A stretch of DNA of 64,000 bases from the NCBI RefSeq assembly GCF_006442795.2, contig NZ_CP083956.1, positions 1,775,501 through 1,839,500 on the forward strand, written 5' to 3'. The translations under genes were made by a program, and so were the position numbers. This document shows, in pieces, positions 12,564-21,452 of the stretch. This DNA comes from Mesorhizobium sp. B1-1-8. GTDB taxonomy: Bacteria; Pseudomonadota; Alphaproteobacteria; Rhizobiales; Rhizobiaceae. The notes beneath the pieces were generated by a model. That model saw only the letters and a list, made by a program, of their open reading frames with translations. It searched no databases and was not told the DNA's origin. Every line of letters starts with the position of its first letter. Within the stretch, counting starts at the first letter, position 1.

Positions 12564-13634
12564 ATGACGGACAAAGTGGCTCTGATTACCGGCGTGACCG
12601 GGCAGGATGGGGCCTATCTGGCGCAACTGCTGTTGCAGAAGGGCTATATCGTCCACGGCGTCAAACGCCGCTCGTCCTCGTTCAACACCGAGCGCGTCGA
12701 CGACATCTATGTCGATCCGCATGAGAGCGGCGCGCGGTTCTTCCTGCATTACGGCGACCTGACCGACGCGACCAACCTGATCCGACTGGTGCAGGAGACG
12801 CAGCCCGGCGAAATCTACAATCTCGGCGCCCAGAGCCATGTCCAGGTGAGCTTCGAGACGCCGGAATATACGGGCAATGCCGATGCGCTGGGCACGCTTC
12901 GGCTGCTGGAAGCGATCCGCATCCTCGGCCGCGAGAAATCGGTGCGCTTTTACCAGGCCTCGACGTCTGAGCTCTACGGCAAGGTGGCGCAAATCCCGCA
13001 GAACGAGATCACGCCGTTCCGGCCGCGCTCACCCTATGCCGCGGCCAAGCTCTATGCCTACTGGATCACGGTGAATTACCGTCAGGCCTATGGCATGTTC
13101 GCCGCCAACGGCATCCTGTTCAACCACGAAAGCCCGACGCGCGGCGAAACCTTCGTCACCCGCAAGATCACGCGCGCCGTGGCCGCGATCCATCACGGGC
13201 TGCAGGACACGCTCTATCTCGGCAACATCGATGCCAGGCGCGACTGGGGGCATGCGCGCGATTATGTCGAGGGCATGTGGCGCATCCTGCAGCATGACGA
13301 GCCGGATGATTTCGTGCTGGCGACCGGCGAGGCGCATTCGGTGCGCGAATTCGTCGAACTGGCCTTCGCCGAAACCGGACGCGCCATACGCTGGCACGGC
13401 GAGGGCGCCGATGAAGTGGGCATCGACGCCGGGTCCGGCGCCGTGCTGGTGCGCATCGATCCGCGCTATTTCCGGCCGACCGAAGTGGATACGCTGGTTG
13501 GCGATGCTTCCAAGGCAAGGACCAGGCTGGGCTGGTCGCACACGGTCGGCTTCAAGGATCTGGTGGCGGAAATGGTTCAGGCCGACCTGGCGCGCGCCGC
13601 CGGCGGCACATGGCGCAATGGCCATTCCGCATAG
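12564..13634 (+). CDS. gmd: GDP-mannose 4,6-dehydratase
   Basis: The start is ATG 12564 ([16 protein letters not shown]), giving 356 residues. The TGxxGQDG NADP motif, the [14 protein letters not shown] loop, the catalytic STSELYG and YAAAK (Tyr-x3-Lys) and [16 protein letters not shown] are all present. It converts GDP-D-mannose to GDP-4-keto-6-deoxymannose. The fcl gene follows after a few bases, so the pair makes GDP-L-fucose for surface polysaccharide, lipopolysaccharide or Nod-factor decoration. Confidence 0.97.
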   Translation: MTDKVALITGVTGQDGAYLAQLLLQKGYIVHGVKRRSSSFNTERVDDIYVDPHESGARFFLHYGDLTDATNLIRLVQETQPGEIYNLGAQSHVQVSFETPEYTGNADALGTLRLLEAIRILGREKSVRFYQASTSELYGKVAQIPQNEITPFRPRSPYAAAKLYAYWITVNYRQAYGMFAANGILFNHESPTRGETFVTRKITRAVAAIHHGLQDTLYLGNIDARRDWGHARDYVEGMWRILQHDEPDDFVLATGEAHSVREFVELAFAETGRAIRWHGEGADEVGIDAGSGAVLVRIDPRYFRPTEVDTLVGDASKARTRLGWSHTVGFKDLVAEMVQADLARAAGGTWRNGHSA

Positions 13635-13643
13635 GACGTGCCG

Positions 13644-14615
13644 ATGGACCAGACCTTCGACCTCAAAGGCAAGCGGGTTTTCGTCGCCGGCCATCGCGGC
13701 ATGGTCGGCTCGGCGCTGGTGCGCCGGCTGGCAGGCGAGGACTGCGAGATCCTGACGGTGGCGCGCAGCGAGCTCGACCTTCTCGACCAGGCCGGCGTGC
13801 GGCGCTGGATAAGCGAGCATCGGCCCGATGCGGTGGTGATGGCGGCCGCCAAGGTCGGCGGCATCCTCGCCAATGACCGTTTTCCGGTCGACTTTCTCTA
13901 CGAAAATCTTGCCATGCAGACCAATGTCATCGAGGCCGCGTTCCGCAGCGAGGTCCAAAAGCTCCTGTTCCTCGGCTCTTCCTGCATCTATCCGAAACTG
14001 GCGCCGCAGCCGATTCCGGAAGACGCGCTGCTGACCGGTCCGCTCGAGCCCACCAACGAATGGTATGCGGTCGCAAAGATCGCCGGGCTGAAGCTCTGCC
14101 AAGCCTATCAGCGCCAGTACGGGGTCGACTACATCTCGGCGATGCCGACCAACCTCTATGGTCCCGGCGACAATTTCGACCTCAACGGCAGCCATGTCGT
14201 GCCGGCCCTGATGCGCAAGTCACATGAGGCGAAGCGCACCGGTCAGAAAACACTGCAAGTGTGGGGGTCGGGCAGGCCGATGCGTGAGTTCCTGCATGTC
14301 GACGACGCCGCCGATGCCCTGGTCTGGCTGCTGAAGAACTATGCAGGAGATAGCCACGTCAATGTCGGCTCCGGACAGGACGTCACCATCGCGGATCTGG
14401 CCCGCACCATGCTGTCGGTCGTCGGCTGCGAGGCGGCGGTCGCCTTCGATCCGACCAAGCCCGACGGCACGCCGCGCAAGCTGATGGACGTGTCGCGGCT
14501 GTTCGCCACCGGCTGGCGGCCGAAATACTCGCTTCGCGGCGGATTGGAACAGACCTATGCGTGGTTTCTCGACCATGTCGAGAAGGGGCAGATACGGTTT
14601 GGACAATCTCGTTAG
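13644..14615 (+). CDS. fcl: GDP-L-fucose synthase
   Basis: I choose ATG 13644 because AGGA at 13633-13636 sits 7 bases upstream; a GTG at 13638 is also possible. The protein has 323 residues. It has GHRGMVGSALVRR for NADP binding, the SSCIYPK loop and YAVAKIAGLK with the catalytic Tyr and Lys. It epimerises and reduces the gmd product to GDP-L-fucose. It is co-transcribed with gmd, 9 bases apart, and its 3' end overlaps the next gene. Confidence 0.96.
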   Translation: MDQTFDLKGKRVFVAGHRGMVGSALVRRLAGEDCEILTVARSELDLLDQAGVRRWISEHRPDAVVMAAAKVGGILANDRFPVDFLYENLAMQTNVIEAAFRSEVQKLLFLGSSCIYPKLAPQPIPEDALLTGPLEPTNEWYAVAKIAGLKLCQAYQRQYGVDYISAMPTNLYGPGDNFDLNGSHVVPALMRKSHEAKRTGQKTLQVWGSGRPMREFLHVDDAADALVWLLKNYAGDSHVNVGSGQDVTIADLARTMLSVVGCEAAVAFDPTKPDGTPRKLMDVSRLFATGWRPKYSLRGGLEQTYAWFLDHVEKGQIRFGQSR

Positions 14616-16053
14616 ACGGAGCCAGCGAGGGCGACAGCGCTTGAGCGACTTCTCCACCAAGATATTTGCAGCGACCAGAACCGATGGCCTGGGCGGACGG
14701 CTGCTGGCGATGGTCAATGCAAAAAGCCTGGCCGACAGGACGGGATGCCGTTTCGGATTTACCTGGAATGGCCAATCCGTCACGCAAATGCAATTCCACA
14801 TGGTGGAATGCGTCGACAAGGTGTTTTCCGCCGACTTCGTGGAAAAGCACTGGCTGGGCGAGGAGATCGACATCAACCGGTTCAGCGTTCTCGGCGGGGC
14901 GTTCACCCGCGGCAGCCTCGAGGCGGATGCCAGGCGAACCGACCTGCAGGGGTGGACCTGCGACGACTTCAATGTTCTGGGCTCATGGCGACAGGGCTGG
15001 TTCAAGGCGCGGCTGCCGGCCAACAGGCCGGCCATCATGAGACATCAGGCGTTCGGCGGGTTCGGCTTTTCTGCGGCCATCAAAGCGGCCATTGCCGCCG
15101 CCGGCGAATATCGGTTTTCGCGACCCGCGGCAGCGCTGCATCTGCGCAGCGGCGACATTGTCTACGGCACCTACCGATCGCGGCTGGAATTCGGGGAGAA
15201 GGTCATCCCGGCTCCGCTCGCGAGGCAGATCGTGTCGAAACTCGCATCGAAGGGTCTGGCGACCCTGCTTATCGGGCAGGACCGGGCGATGCTCGACTAT
15301 CTGAAATCGGAGACCGGCGCCCTGCTGAGCGAGGACTTTGGCGTCAACGAATTTACCGATCAGACGAGCAGGGCATTTTTCGAGATGGGGTTGATGGCGC
15401 GATGCCGCCAAATCTACGCCGGAAGCAGCGTTTTCGCGACGATCGCCTCTGTCATGGGCAATGTGCCGGTCTTCAGGACCAAGGCGTTGTTCAACCAGGG
15501 CCGGACAGCACACATTATCCTTGAAGAATTGAGGATCAGGGAAGCCGATTACCGTCCAATGGAGGCAGCGTTCGGCTATCAGCGGGCCTTCTGCCTGCTG
15601 GAAAACAGGATCAGTCCTGCTCGCGCCAGAGGAATCCTTGAAAAGGCGCTCGCGCTCGACTTGGAAAATCGGGTTTACATCCTAAAGATTGTAGCGAGCC
15701 ATTTCCGCGAGAAGAACTACGCGGCCGGCGAGGCGATGCTCAGGGCGTTCATGACCAGGGAATTCGACGCTTCCGGCAAAATTCCGACCGGTATCATGCA
15801 GCTTCTGATCAGCCGGTCGTGGCGCGGCCTCGTCATGAGCGGCGATTTCGGTCTTTACCTCGCGGCCGCCAGGGCCGGTTGTGCCTATGCCGCCGCATGC
15901 GCGGCGCACATACTTCACGCGGCTCTGGGCAGAACTGAAGCCGCGTTGGCGATGGCGGCCCTATCGCTGAAGGCCGACCCCGGCAACAAACTTTTCCAAG
16001 AGAACGAGTTCGTGATCCGGTCGGGTACGAGTGCAAAGTCCAGCCAGGCGTGA
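14599..16053 (+). CDS. Putative fucosyltransferase-like protein
   Basis: I do not recognise the whole protein. A TTG at 14599 with AGAAGGGG 10 bases upstream gives 484 residues and a 17-base overlap with fcl; the reading frame is open further upstream and ATG 14710 is a fallback. The core GGRLLAMVNAKSLADRTG plus AALHLRSGDIVYGTYRS resembles the donor-binding part of NodZ/GT23-type fucosyltransferases, where H-x-R-x-GD is conserved. The C-terminal 150 residues look helical and repeat-like (TPR-like). Overlap with fcl supports use of GDP-fucose; acceptor unknown. Confidence 0.6.
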   Translation: MDNLVRRSQRGRQRLSDFSTKIFAATRTDGLGGRLLAMVNAKSLADRTGCRFGFTWNGQSVTQMQFHMVECVDKVFSADFVEKHWLGEEIDINRFSVLGGAFTRGSLEADARRTDLQGWTCDDFNVLGSWRQGWFKARLPANRPAIMRHQAFGGFGFSAAIKAAIAAAGEYRFSRPAAALHLRSGDIVYGTYRSRLEFGEKVIPAPLARQIVSKLASKGLATLLIGQDRAMLDYLKSETGALLSEDFGVNEFTDQTSRAFFEMGLMARCRQIYAGSSVFATIASVMGNVPVFRTKALFNQGRTAHIILEELRIREADYRPMEAAFGYQRAFCLLENRISPARARGILEKALALDLENRVYILKIVASHFREKNYAAGEAMLRAFMTREFDASGKIPTGIMQLLISRSWRGLVMSGDFGLYLAAARAGCAYAAACAAHILHAALGRTEAALAMAALSLKADPGNKLFQENEFVIRSGTSAKSSQA

Positions 16054-16072
16054 GTGCCTTGCTCGGCTGAGG

Positions 16073-18382
16073 TCAGGGCCGCCGCCATGTCCAGAATGGC
16101 GCGATCGCGCAGTCCGGATGGAAGATTAGCGACCTCGACCCTGCTTCCGCGTTGGCGGATGCGGGCCAGTCGGGATCGTGGCGCGCGAGATCGTCCAGCA
16201 GTGGGCGGATGCGCTGCGCGTCGAAGCGCTCGCCAGGAGACGTGGCCAGCGTGCCGGCATGCACCGCCAGCCAACGCAAGGCTCGCACCAGAGCTTGGCC
16301 CTCGCGATGCTGCCAAAGATCATCGCCGCCCGAGGACAAAAGCCGCGCCAGCGCGGTCCATCCCTGCAGGGCGAACATGACATAATGTCTTGGATTGGCG
16401 CGGGACAGTTCACGCGGCAGCGAACCGTCGGCTGCGACCTGCTCAACCAGCCGCTCGCGCGCGTAGAGCCCGGTGCGGGCCAGCGTCGCGCTGTCGCCCA
16501 GATAGGCGGCAATGGCCGCCCGTTGCAGGTCGAAGAAAACGCCATGGTTGTTGGGCCGGCGGAATTCCAGCCTGGCGGCGGGCGCGGTATCCAGCCATTG
16601 GCCATATGAGCCCAGCCAGGACCGGAAGGCCAGCCTGTCGGATTCGTCCAGTGCGCCTGTACGCTCGACCAGGCGGACGGCGTCGAGAAAGAAATAGAGG
16701 TCCTTGAGCTCGATGACGCCATAACCCACCCCCTCATGATCGTTGTGGCCGAACCGCACCTGCGCGTAACGCATGTGCGGGTTCATTCGTGTCGCAGGGT
16801 CGACGAACCAGGTTCGGACCAGCCGCGCTGCGTGGCCGGCAAAACGCTGGTCGCCGAGCACGCTCGCCGCCAGCGCCAGCACCGTCGTGTCGTCCAGCAT
16901 CCGCTGCAGTCGCGTGCGGTCGTAGGCTTCGCCTGCGGGGTCGTGCAAGCCGGTGCCCGGCGCGCGCCCGCCATCGCGCCGGATGAAGGGGAGGCCGTCG
17001 GGTTTGTCCGGGTCGGGCCACCAATAAGGGGCGGGCTGAAAATAGTCGTGCGGATCGCCGCTTGGCGCCCGGCCGCTTTTGTCCGTGACGCTGAACGGAC
17101 CACGCGAAAGCGCCTGTTCGGCGGCAGCCCGGAGCTCCTGCCGGCCGTAAGCGTGCTGGTCTGCCCGTGCGGCGACGAGCGCGTCCTCGTCATAGTAGGT
17201 CAGGCGCGACGGGTCGAGCCGACTGGCGACAGCCCTGGCGTCACAGCGGTCGAGCATGTCGACGATTGCCTGGTCGCGGCTTGCCCAGCGGGCACGCGGA
17301 CCGGTCTTGCCGGTTTCCAGATGAGCGTATCCCGAATCGAGGCGCGCCACCCAGCCCGCCTTCCAGAAAAGCCCGCCGTCCGCCGCCAGGGACGGACGCG
17401 GGAAATCCCATGGGTCGTCGCGGAACCTGTCCCAGAGCCCCGACACACCGAGCCGCCACAGCATCTCGATCTTGGGCCGGCGGCCATAACCATAGTTTTC
17501 GTCGAACAGCTCTGTGGTGTCGCCGCGAAAGATGATCTGCGGCTCTTCCTTCGCCTTCGGCCTGAAATTCCCGTCGAGCAGCACGGCGTTGTCGACGATG
17601 CGGGCCATGGGAACGACGAGGTAGTGGAGATAGTGCTTCACCGCTACAGCCCTGCGGATCTCATCGAATGCCTGCCGCGTCAGATAGCAATTGCCATCCC
17701 AGGGCATCAGCCATTTGGCGCGTCCGCGGGCGATCTCCAGCGCCTTGTTGCGGGCGCCGTTGTTGTTCATCGCATAGCGGTTCTTGTGGAGACGGATGCA
17801 GGTTTCGTAACGCGCCGCATCCTGCCCACCGGGCCATCTTTCACTGTTGGAGAACCTGGTCTCGCCAGGCGACAGCCGATCGGTATTCCAGGGCATCCGC
17901 CGGTACTCGTCGAACTCGAAGGCGATCCGGTGGAAAGCCTGGCCGCGGCTCTGCAGCAGGGCGACGACGCGCGCTTCCTCGTCCGGATCGATGATCCGGT
18001 TGACGATCCAGAATTTCTCGCAGCCGGGAAAGGCCGGTTCGTTGTCGAGGATGAACAGGACATTGTCGTGTGCCTGGCCCTTCCTGTGCCGTGGCTCGAG
18101 GTCGTTGCCGATGACGCGGACGAGCATGAAGCTGTCCCTGACGGTCGAGAGCGGCGAGGTCTTGTGGCTCTTGCGCGCGGCCCTGACCCGCTGCCTGACC
18201 AGGCAGCCGTGATCGATCTTCCGTCTTGCCCAGGCCCGCACCCGGGCAAGCGTGGCTAGCGGCGCGCCGGCGTGCTTGCCCGCCCGCCGCAACTCGAGAT
18301 AAACGCGCAGCCAGACGGGGCGACGCCCTGCCGAACCGGGCGTCGTGGCCGCAGGCGCGCGCCCGGGTATTTCAGGCCGCAT
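16073..18382 (-). CDS. Fusion of a glycosyltransferase-like domain and an alginate-lyase-like domain
   Basis: This 769-residue protein has two halves. Residues about 86-400 start with LVRVIGNDLEPRH and include FILDNEPAFPG, FWIVNRIIDPDEE and WLMPWDGNCYL, which read like a GT-A-type nucleotide-sugar fold with a DxN/DGN element. Residues about 455-769 match the alginate-lyase family: QPAPYWWPDPDKPDG, then RRPNNHGVFFDLQ with the conserved Asn-His. There is no signal peptide, so the enzyme looks cytoplasmic. It converges on the fucosyltransferase-like gene with a 19-base gap. The two halves may make and trim the same uronate-containing polymer, which is inference. Confidence 0.7.
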   Translation of the reverse strand: MRPEIPGRAPAATTPGSAGRRPVWLRVYLELRRAGKHAGAPLATLARVRAWARRKIDHGCLVRQRVRAARKSHKTSPLSTVRDSFMLVRVIGNDLEPRHRKGQAHDNVLFILDNEPAFPGCEKFWIVNRIIDPDEEARVVALLQSRGQAFHRIAFEFDEYRRMPWNTDRLSPGETRFSNSERWPGGQDAARYETCIRLHKNRYAMNNNGARNKALEIARGRAKWLMPWDGNCYLTRQAFDEIRRAVAVKHYLHYLVVPMARIVDNAVLLDGNFRPKAKEEPQIIFRGDTTELFDENYGYGRRPKIEMLWRLGVSGLWDRFRDDPWDFPRPSLAADGGLFWKAGWVARLDSGYAHLETGKTGPRARWASRDQAIVDMLDRCDARAVASRLDPSRLTYYDEDALVAARADQHAYGRQELRAAAEQALSRGPFSVTDKSGRAPSGDPHDYFQPAPYWWPDPDKPDGLPFIRRDGGRAPGTGLHDPAGEAYDRTRLQRMLDDTTVLALAASVLGDQRFAGHAARLVRTWFVDPATRMNPHMRYAQVRFGHNDHEGVGYGVIELKDLYFFLDAVRLVERTGALDESDRLAFRSWLGSYGQWLDTAPAARLEFRRPNNHGVFFDLQRAAIAAYLGDSATLARTGLYARERLVEQVAADGSLPRELSRANPRHYVMFALQGWTALARLLSSGGDDLWQHREGQALVRALRWLAVHAGTLATSPGERFDAQRIRPLLDDLARHDPDWPASANAEAGSRSLIFHPDCAIAPFWTWRRP

Positions 18383-18596
18383 GTCGCCGGCGCCAGACTG
18401 GCGCGCTATGTCCTCTGTCAGAAACGTTCCCCCGGAATATCAGGAGTTTCGTATCCTTTCGCGCCGGCTATGTCACGGCCGTTCGGGCTGTGGCGCAAGC
18501 AAAGGCTTGCCGATCGATGATGCTGAACGGCGCACGGACCGCTCGTCGCAACGGCTTCCGACTTCAACGAAGGTGGTTCAAATCGACTGGATTGGA

Positions 18597-18671
18597 TGGT
18601 GGGCGTGACAAGGATTGAACTTGTGACCCCTGCAATGTCAATGCAGTGCTCTCCCGCTGAGCTACACGCCC
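18597..18671 (-). tRNA. tRNA-Val (GAC)
   Basis: Read on the minus strand, the 75-base gene starts GGGCGTG and ends CACGCCCA-CCA, giving a 7-bp acceptor stem with encoded CCA. The D arm is GCTCAGCGGGAGAGC, the anticodon arm is CTGCA-TTGACAT-TGCAG with anticodon GAC, and the T arm contains GTTCAATCC. All arms pair. Confidence 0.97.
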
Positions 18672-18788
18672 ATCCGAAGCCGCGCATACACCACTTTTGG
18701 TCCGACGCGTCAATAGCTTGAATGTTGAATGAAGGCTTCTCTTTGCCGCATCGGCGCAGCACGCGCCAACGCTTCCGGCAAGAACGGC

Positions 18789-19151
18789 TCAGGCCGCCTG
18801 CAGCATCTTCTCGACTTCGTTGACGAGATCGCGCAAATGGAACGGCTTCGACAGCACCTTGGCGTCCTTGGGCGCCTTGGAATCCGGGTTGAGCGCGACG
18901 GCGGCGAAGCCGGTGATGAACATGACCTTGAGGTCCGGATCGATCTCGGTGGCGCGGCGAGCGAGCTCGATGCCGTCCATCTCCGGCATGACGATATCGG
19001 TCAAGAGCAGCGAGAAGGGCTCCTCGCGCAGCCGCTCATAAGCGCTGGCGCCGTTGTCGAAATCGCTCACCTGGTAGCCGGCCCGCTCCAACGCCTTGAC
19101 GAGGAACCGGCGCATGTCGTCATCGTCTTCCGCCAGCAGAATGCGTGCCAT
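18789..19151 (-). CDS. cpdR: CpdR-type single-domain response regulator
   Basis: This 120-residue receiver domain has no output domain. It has the acidic pair LLAEDDDDMRR, the phosphoacceptor aspartate in LLLTDIVMPEMDG, the conserved Thr/Gly FITGF and the Lys in LSKPFHL. The ending (LVNEVEKMLQAA) and size match CpdR, which after dephosphorylation directs ClpXP to the cell pole to degrade CtrA and other substrates. It is phosphorylated by the CckA-ChpT relay, which is not in this window. ATG 19151 follows GGACGGG at good spacing; a second ATG lies directly upstream. Confidence 0.92.
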   Translation of the reverse strand: MARILLAEDDDDMRRFLVKALERAGYQVSDFDNGASAYERLREEPFSLLLTDIVMPEMDGIELARRATEIDPDLKVMFITGFAAVALNPDSKAPKDAKVLSKPFHLRDLVNEVEKMLQAA

Positions 19152-19314
19152 CATATCCCGTCCGAATCACCCGCCCCGAGGCTGCCGCCGGGCAAGCCCG
19201 TTAACCATCCTGTATATGAGGAGGTGACGGTAAACATCAAGTGAACGATGGCCGCATTATCCGCAGTTCGGCGACCGCCCAATGGGCTGAAATGCTGGAC
19301 ATGCCGGGCACAAG

Positions 19315-20256
19315 ATGGCAGTTTTGCGTCATGATGCAGTGCTGTTTCCTGGTTCGTTCAAATTGAAGACGGCAGCCGAGGATTTTTCGGTCATACCACC
19401 CTTCGAAATCCGATCGGGCGCCGAGCAACGCGTACCCTTCCTGTTCAATTCGCCGCATAGCGGCCGCCACTATCCCGAGCGCTTCCTCGCCATGGCGCGG
19501 CTCGACCGCAATGCCATCCGCCGCTCGGAGGATTGCTATGTCGAGGAGCTGTTCGGCGGCGCCGTCGCGCTCGGCGCGCCGCTGCTGGCGGCGAACTTTC
19601 CGCGCGCCTATCTCGACGTCAACCGCGAGCCCTGGGAACTCGACCCGCGCATGTTCGCCGAGCCGGTGCCGTCCTTCTGCAACATCCGCTCGGCACGCGT
19701 CGCGGGCGGCCTGGGCACCGTGCCGAAGCTGGTCGGGGAGGGGCTCGACATCTATCCCGGGCGCCTGCCGCTGGCCGAGGCCGTCGGGCGCATCGAGGCC
19801 GTCTACAAGCCTTATCACGAAACGCTGAAGCGGCTCCTGACCAGAACCCATGCACGGTTCGGATATGCGGTGCTGATCGACTGCCATTCGATGCCGGCAA
19901 GCATCCGGGTCGGCGACAACGGGGTGCGGCCGGACTTCATCGTCGGCGACCGCTTCGGCATTTCGGCAACGGCAGCGCTCACCGAGACGGCGATCAGCCT
20001 GCTCGTCGGGATGGGCTACACGGTGGCGCATAACAAACCCTATGCCGGAGGCTTCATCACCGAGCATTACGGGCGGCCGGCGCGCCACCTGCACGCGCTG
20101 CAGATCGAGGTCAACCGCGGCCTCTACATGAACGAGCGGACGTTCCACAAGGCGGCCGGCTTCGACGCGCTTGCCGCCGACCTGAGGCGCTTTTCGGCCG
20201 AACTGATGGCGATGCCCGACCATCATTTCGTCGATTTGCCGCTCGCCGCAGAGTGA
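19315..20256 (+). CDS. N-formylglutamate amidohydrolase family protein
   Basis: This 313-residue protein has FNSPHSGRHYPERF and LIDCHSMPASIR, the metal-ligand and catalytic motifs of the N-formylglutamate deformylase (HutG) family, and RSEDCYVEELFGG after the first motif. The family hydrolyses N-formyl-L-glutamate in histidine breakdown, but many rhizobial members lie outside hut operons, as here next to cpdR, and their substrate is not established. The first 20 residues may be non-native; ATG 19315 has no strong ribosome binding site. Confidence 0.85.
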   Translation: MAVLRHDAVLFPGSFKLKTAAEDFSVIPPFEIRSGAEQRVPFLFNSPHSGRHYPERFLAMARLDRNAIRRSEDCYVEELFGGAVALGAPLLAANFPRAYLDVNREPWELDPRMFAEPVPSFCNIRSARVAGGLGTVPKLVGEGLDIYPGRLPLAEAVGRIEAVYKPYHETLKRLLTRTHARFGYAVLIDCHSMPASIRVGDNGVRPDFIVGDRFGISATAALTETAISLLVGMGYTVAHNKPYAGGFITEHYGRPARHLHALQIEVNRGLYMNERTFHKAAGFDALAADLRRFSAELMAMPDHHFVDLPLAAE

Positions 20257-20300
20257 TGGCGGCGCCGAGAAATGGCGGCGTGGTGGGGGGCCCGCGCGCT

Positions 20301-20333
20301 AAAAAAAGACCGCATCGTTTTCACGACACGGTC
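20301..20333 (-). terminator. Intrinsic terminator of the mmgR-like sRNA
   Basis: A 10-bp stem (two G-U pairs), a loop of about 6 bases and seven U residues on the minus strand. Confidence 0.85.
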
Positions 20334-20384
20334 GAAGTCTAGGGAGGAAACGCCCAAGGAGGGCATGGACAGGATAAGCTGTCC
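20301..20384 (-). ncRNA. mmgR: mmgR/suhB-type alphaproteobacterial sRNA
   Basis: The predicted transcript of about 84 nt on the minus strand starts near 20384 and ends in a U7 run at 20301-20307. It contains an unpaired anti-Shine-Dalgarno segment TTTCCTCCC, a preceding CCCTCCTTGGGCG hairpin region, and an intrinsic terminator (GACCG-TGTCG stem with CGATG-CGGTC, two wobble pairs). Size, the CCTCCC loop, the ending and the place upstream of an inositol-monophosphatase-family gene fit the Rfam suhB family, called mmgR in Sinorhizobium, where it limits polyhydroxybutyrate granules. Confidence 0.8.
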
Positions 20385-20391
20385 GATGACA

Positions 20392-20419
20392 AAACTATTG
20401 TGCGACGCACAAATGTCAA
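20392..20419 (-). promoter_or_regulatory. Promoter of the mmgR-like sRNA with a palindrome in its spacer
   Basis: On the minus strand TTGACA (20414-20419), a 16-base spacer and TAGTTT (20392-20397) form a near-consensus sigma70 promoter 7 bases before the predicted start. The 15-bp palindrome TTGTGCGACGCACAA (plus strand 20398-20412) almost fills the spacer and is placed as a repressor site would be. TGC..GCA dyads resemble PhaR/AniA sites, but this identification is an inference. Confidence 0.7.
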
Positions 20420-20581
20420 TTGGCTTCAGGCTTTTTTAATTCAATATGATGTGGAAATTCCGCTTCGGCGGCTGAAGTGTGACATTCAGGCAACAAGAAT
20501 CGGGCGCTTGAAGGGCTCTTACGCTCGTGTTCAGATAGAAAAACTGCGGTTGGCGACGGCTGCCGCAACGGGGAGAACGAG

Positions 20582-21355
20582 TTGGACATCAGTATCGATT
20601 TCATGCGGCGCATCGCGCATGCCGCCGCCGCCGAGACCCTGCCGCGCTTCCGCAGCCAGGGCGCGGTGGCCAACAAGCTGGTGGAGAGCTTCGACCCGGT
20701 CACAGAGGCCGATCGCGAGGCCGAACGGGCGATCCGGGCATTGATATCGGCGCACTATCCCGATCACGGCATTCTCGGCGAGGAACATGGCAGTCAGAAC
20801 ATTTCCAGCCGGCATGTCTGGGTGATCGATCCGATCGACGGCACGCGCGCCTTCATCTCCGGCCTGCCGGTCTGGGGAACGCTGGTCGGCTTGACGGTCG
20901 ATGGCGATGCGGTGGCCGGCATGATGTCGCAACCGTTCACCGGCGAGCTGTTCTATGCCAACGCCTCGGGTTCGCACTACGAAGGGCCGGGCGGCCCGCG
21001 CAGGCTCGCAACCCGCAAGACGACCGAGCTTTCGCAGGCGACGCTGTTCACCACCACGCCGGCATTGTTCAAGGACCGGGCGCGTGATCGATTTGACGCA
21101 TTCGAGACGCAGGTGCAACTCGTCCGCTACGGCGCCGATTGTTATGCCTTCGCGATGATCGCTTCAGGCAGTGTCGACATCGTCGCCGACCCCGGACTGA
21201 AACCCTACGACATCGTGGCGCTGATCCCGATCATCGAGAAAGCCGGCGGCGTCATCACCACCTTCGATGGCGGACCGGCAGAGAGGGGTGGCGACATATT
21301 GGCCGCGGCGACACCTGAATTGCATGCCGCTGCGATGGCGGCACTGCGCGGCTGA
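20582..21355 (+). CDS. hisN: Inositol-monophosphatase family protein, probably histidinol-phosphatase
   Basis: The TTG at 20582 after GGGGAG gives 257 residues (MDISIDFMRRIAHAAAAET). The family motifs are complete: DPVTEADREAE, GEEHG (metal ligand), WVIDPIDGTRAF and, near the end, the GSVDIVADPGLKPYDI segment. IMPase-type HisN enzymes dephosphorylate histidinol phosphate in many alphaproteobacteria that lack other versions. Inositol or nucleotide phosphates are alternatives. It is preceded by the divergent mmgR-like sRNA. Confidence 0.8.
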   Translation: MDISIDFMRRIAHAAAAETLPRFRSQGAVANKLVESFDPVTEADREAERAIRALISAHYPDHGILGEEHGSQNISSRHVWVIDPIDGTRAFISGLPVWGTLVGLTVDGDAVAGMMSQPFTGELFYANASGSHYEGPGGPRRLATRKTTELSQATLFTTTPALFKDRARDRFDAFETQVQLVRYGADCYAFAMIASGSVDIVADPGLKPYDIVALIPIIEKAGGVITTFDGGPAERGGDILAAATPELHAAAMAALRG

Positions 21356-21387
21356 GCATCCCCTGCCGATGTGCGCCTTTGATTTTA

Positions 21388-21434
21388 AGCATGTCTTTGT
21401 CCCGAAAACGCTGCACACTTTCGGGAGACATGCT
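21388..21434. repeat. Imperfect palindromic intergenic repeat
   Basis: AGCATGTC / GACATGCT outer arms and CCCGAAA / TTTCGGG inner arms form one long hairpin between the convergent hisN and HabA/B-like genes. Its form matches a dispersed rhizobial intergenic repeat that I recognise from memory. It may also serve as a terminator for either gene, though no U-run follows. Confidence 0.6.
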
Positions 21435-21452
21435 CTAGACTCTGCCGCAGGA

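Noticed and set aside
18597..18671. tRNA-Val as an integration site for a genomic island containing the glycan genes
   Set aside because: No integrase, no direct repeat of the tRNA 3' end and no compositional break are visible in the window.
19195..19215. CtrA binding site upstream of cpdR
   Set aside because: Only a half-site (GTTAACCAT) is present; the second TTAA at the required spacing is missing.
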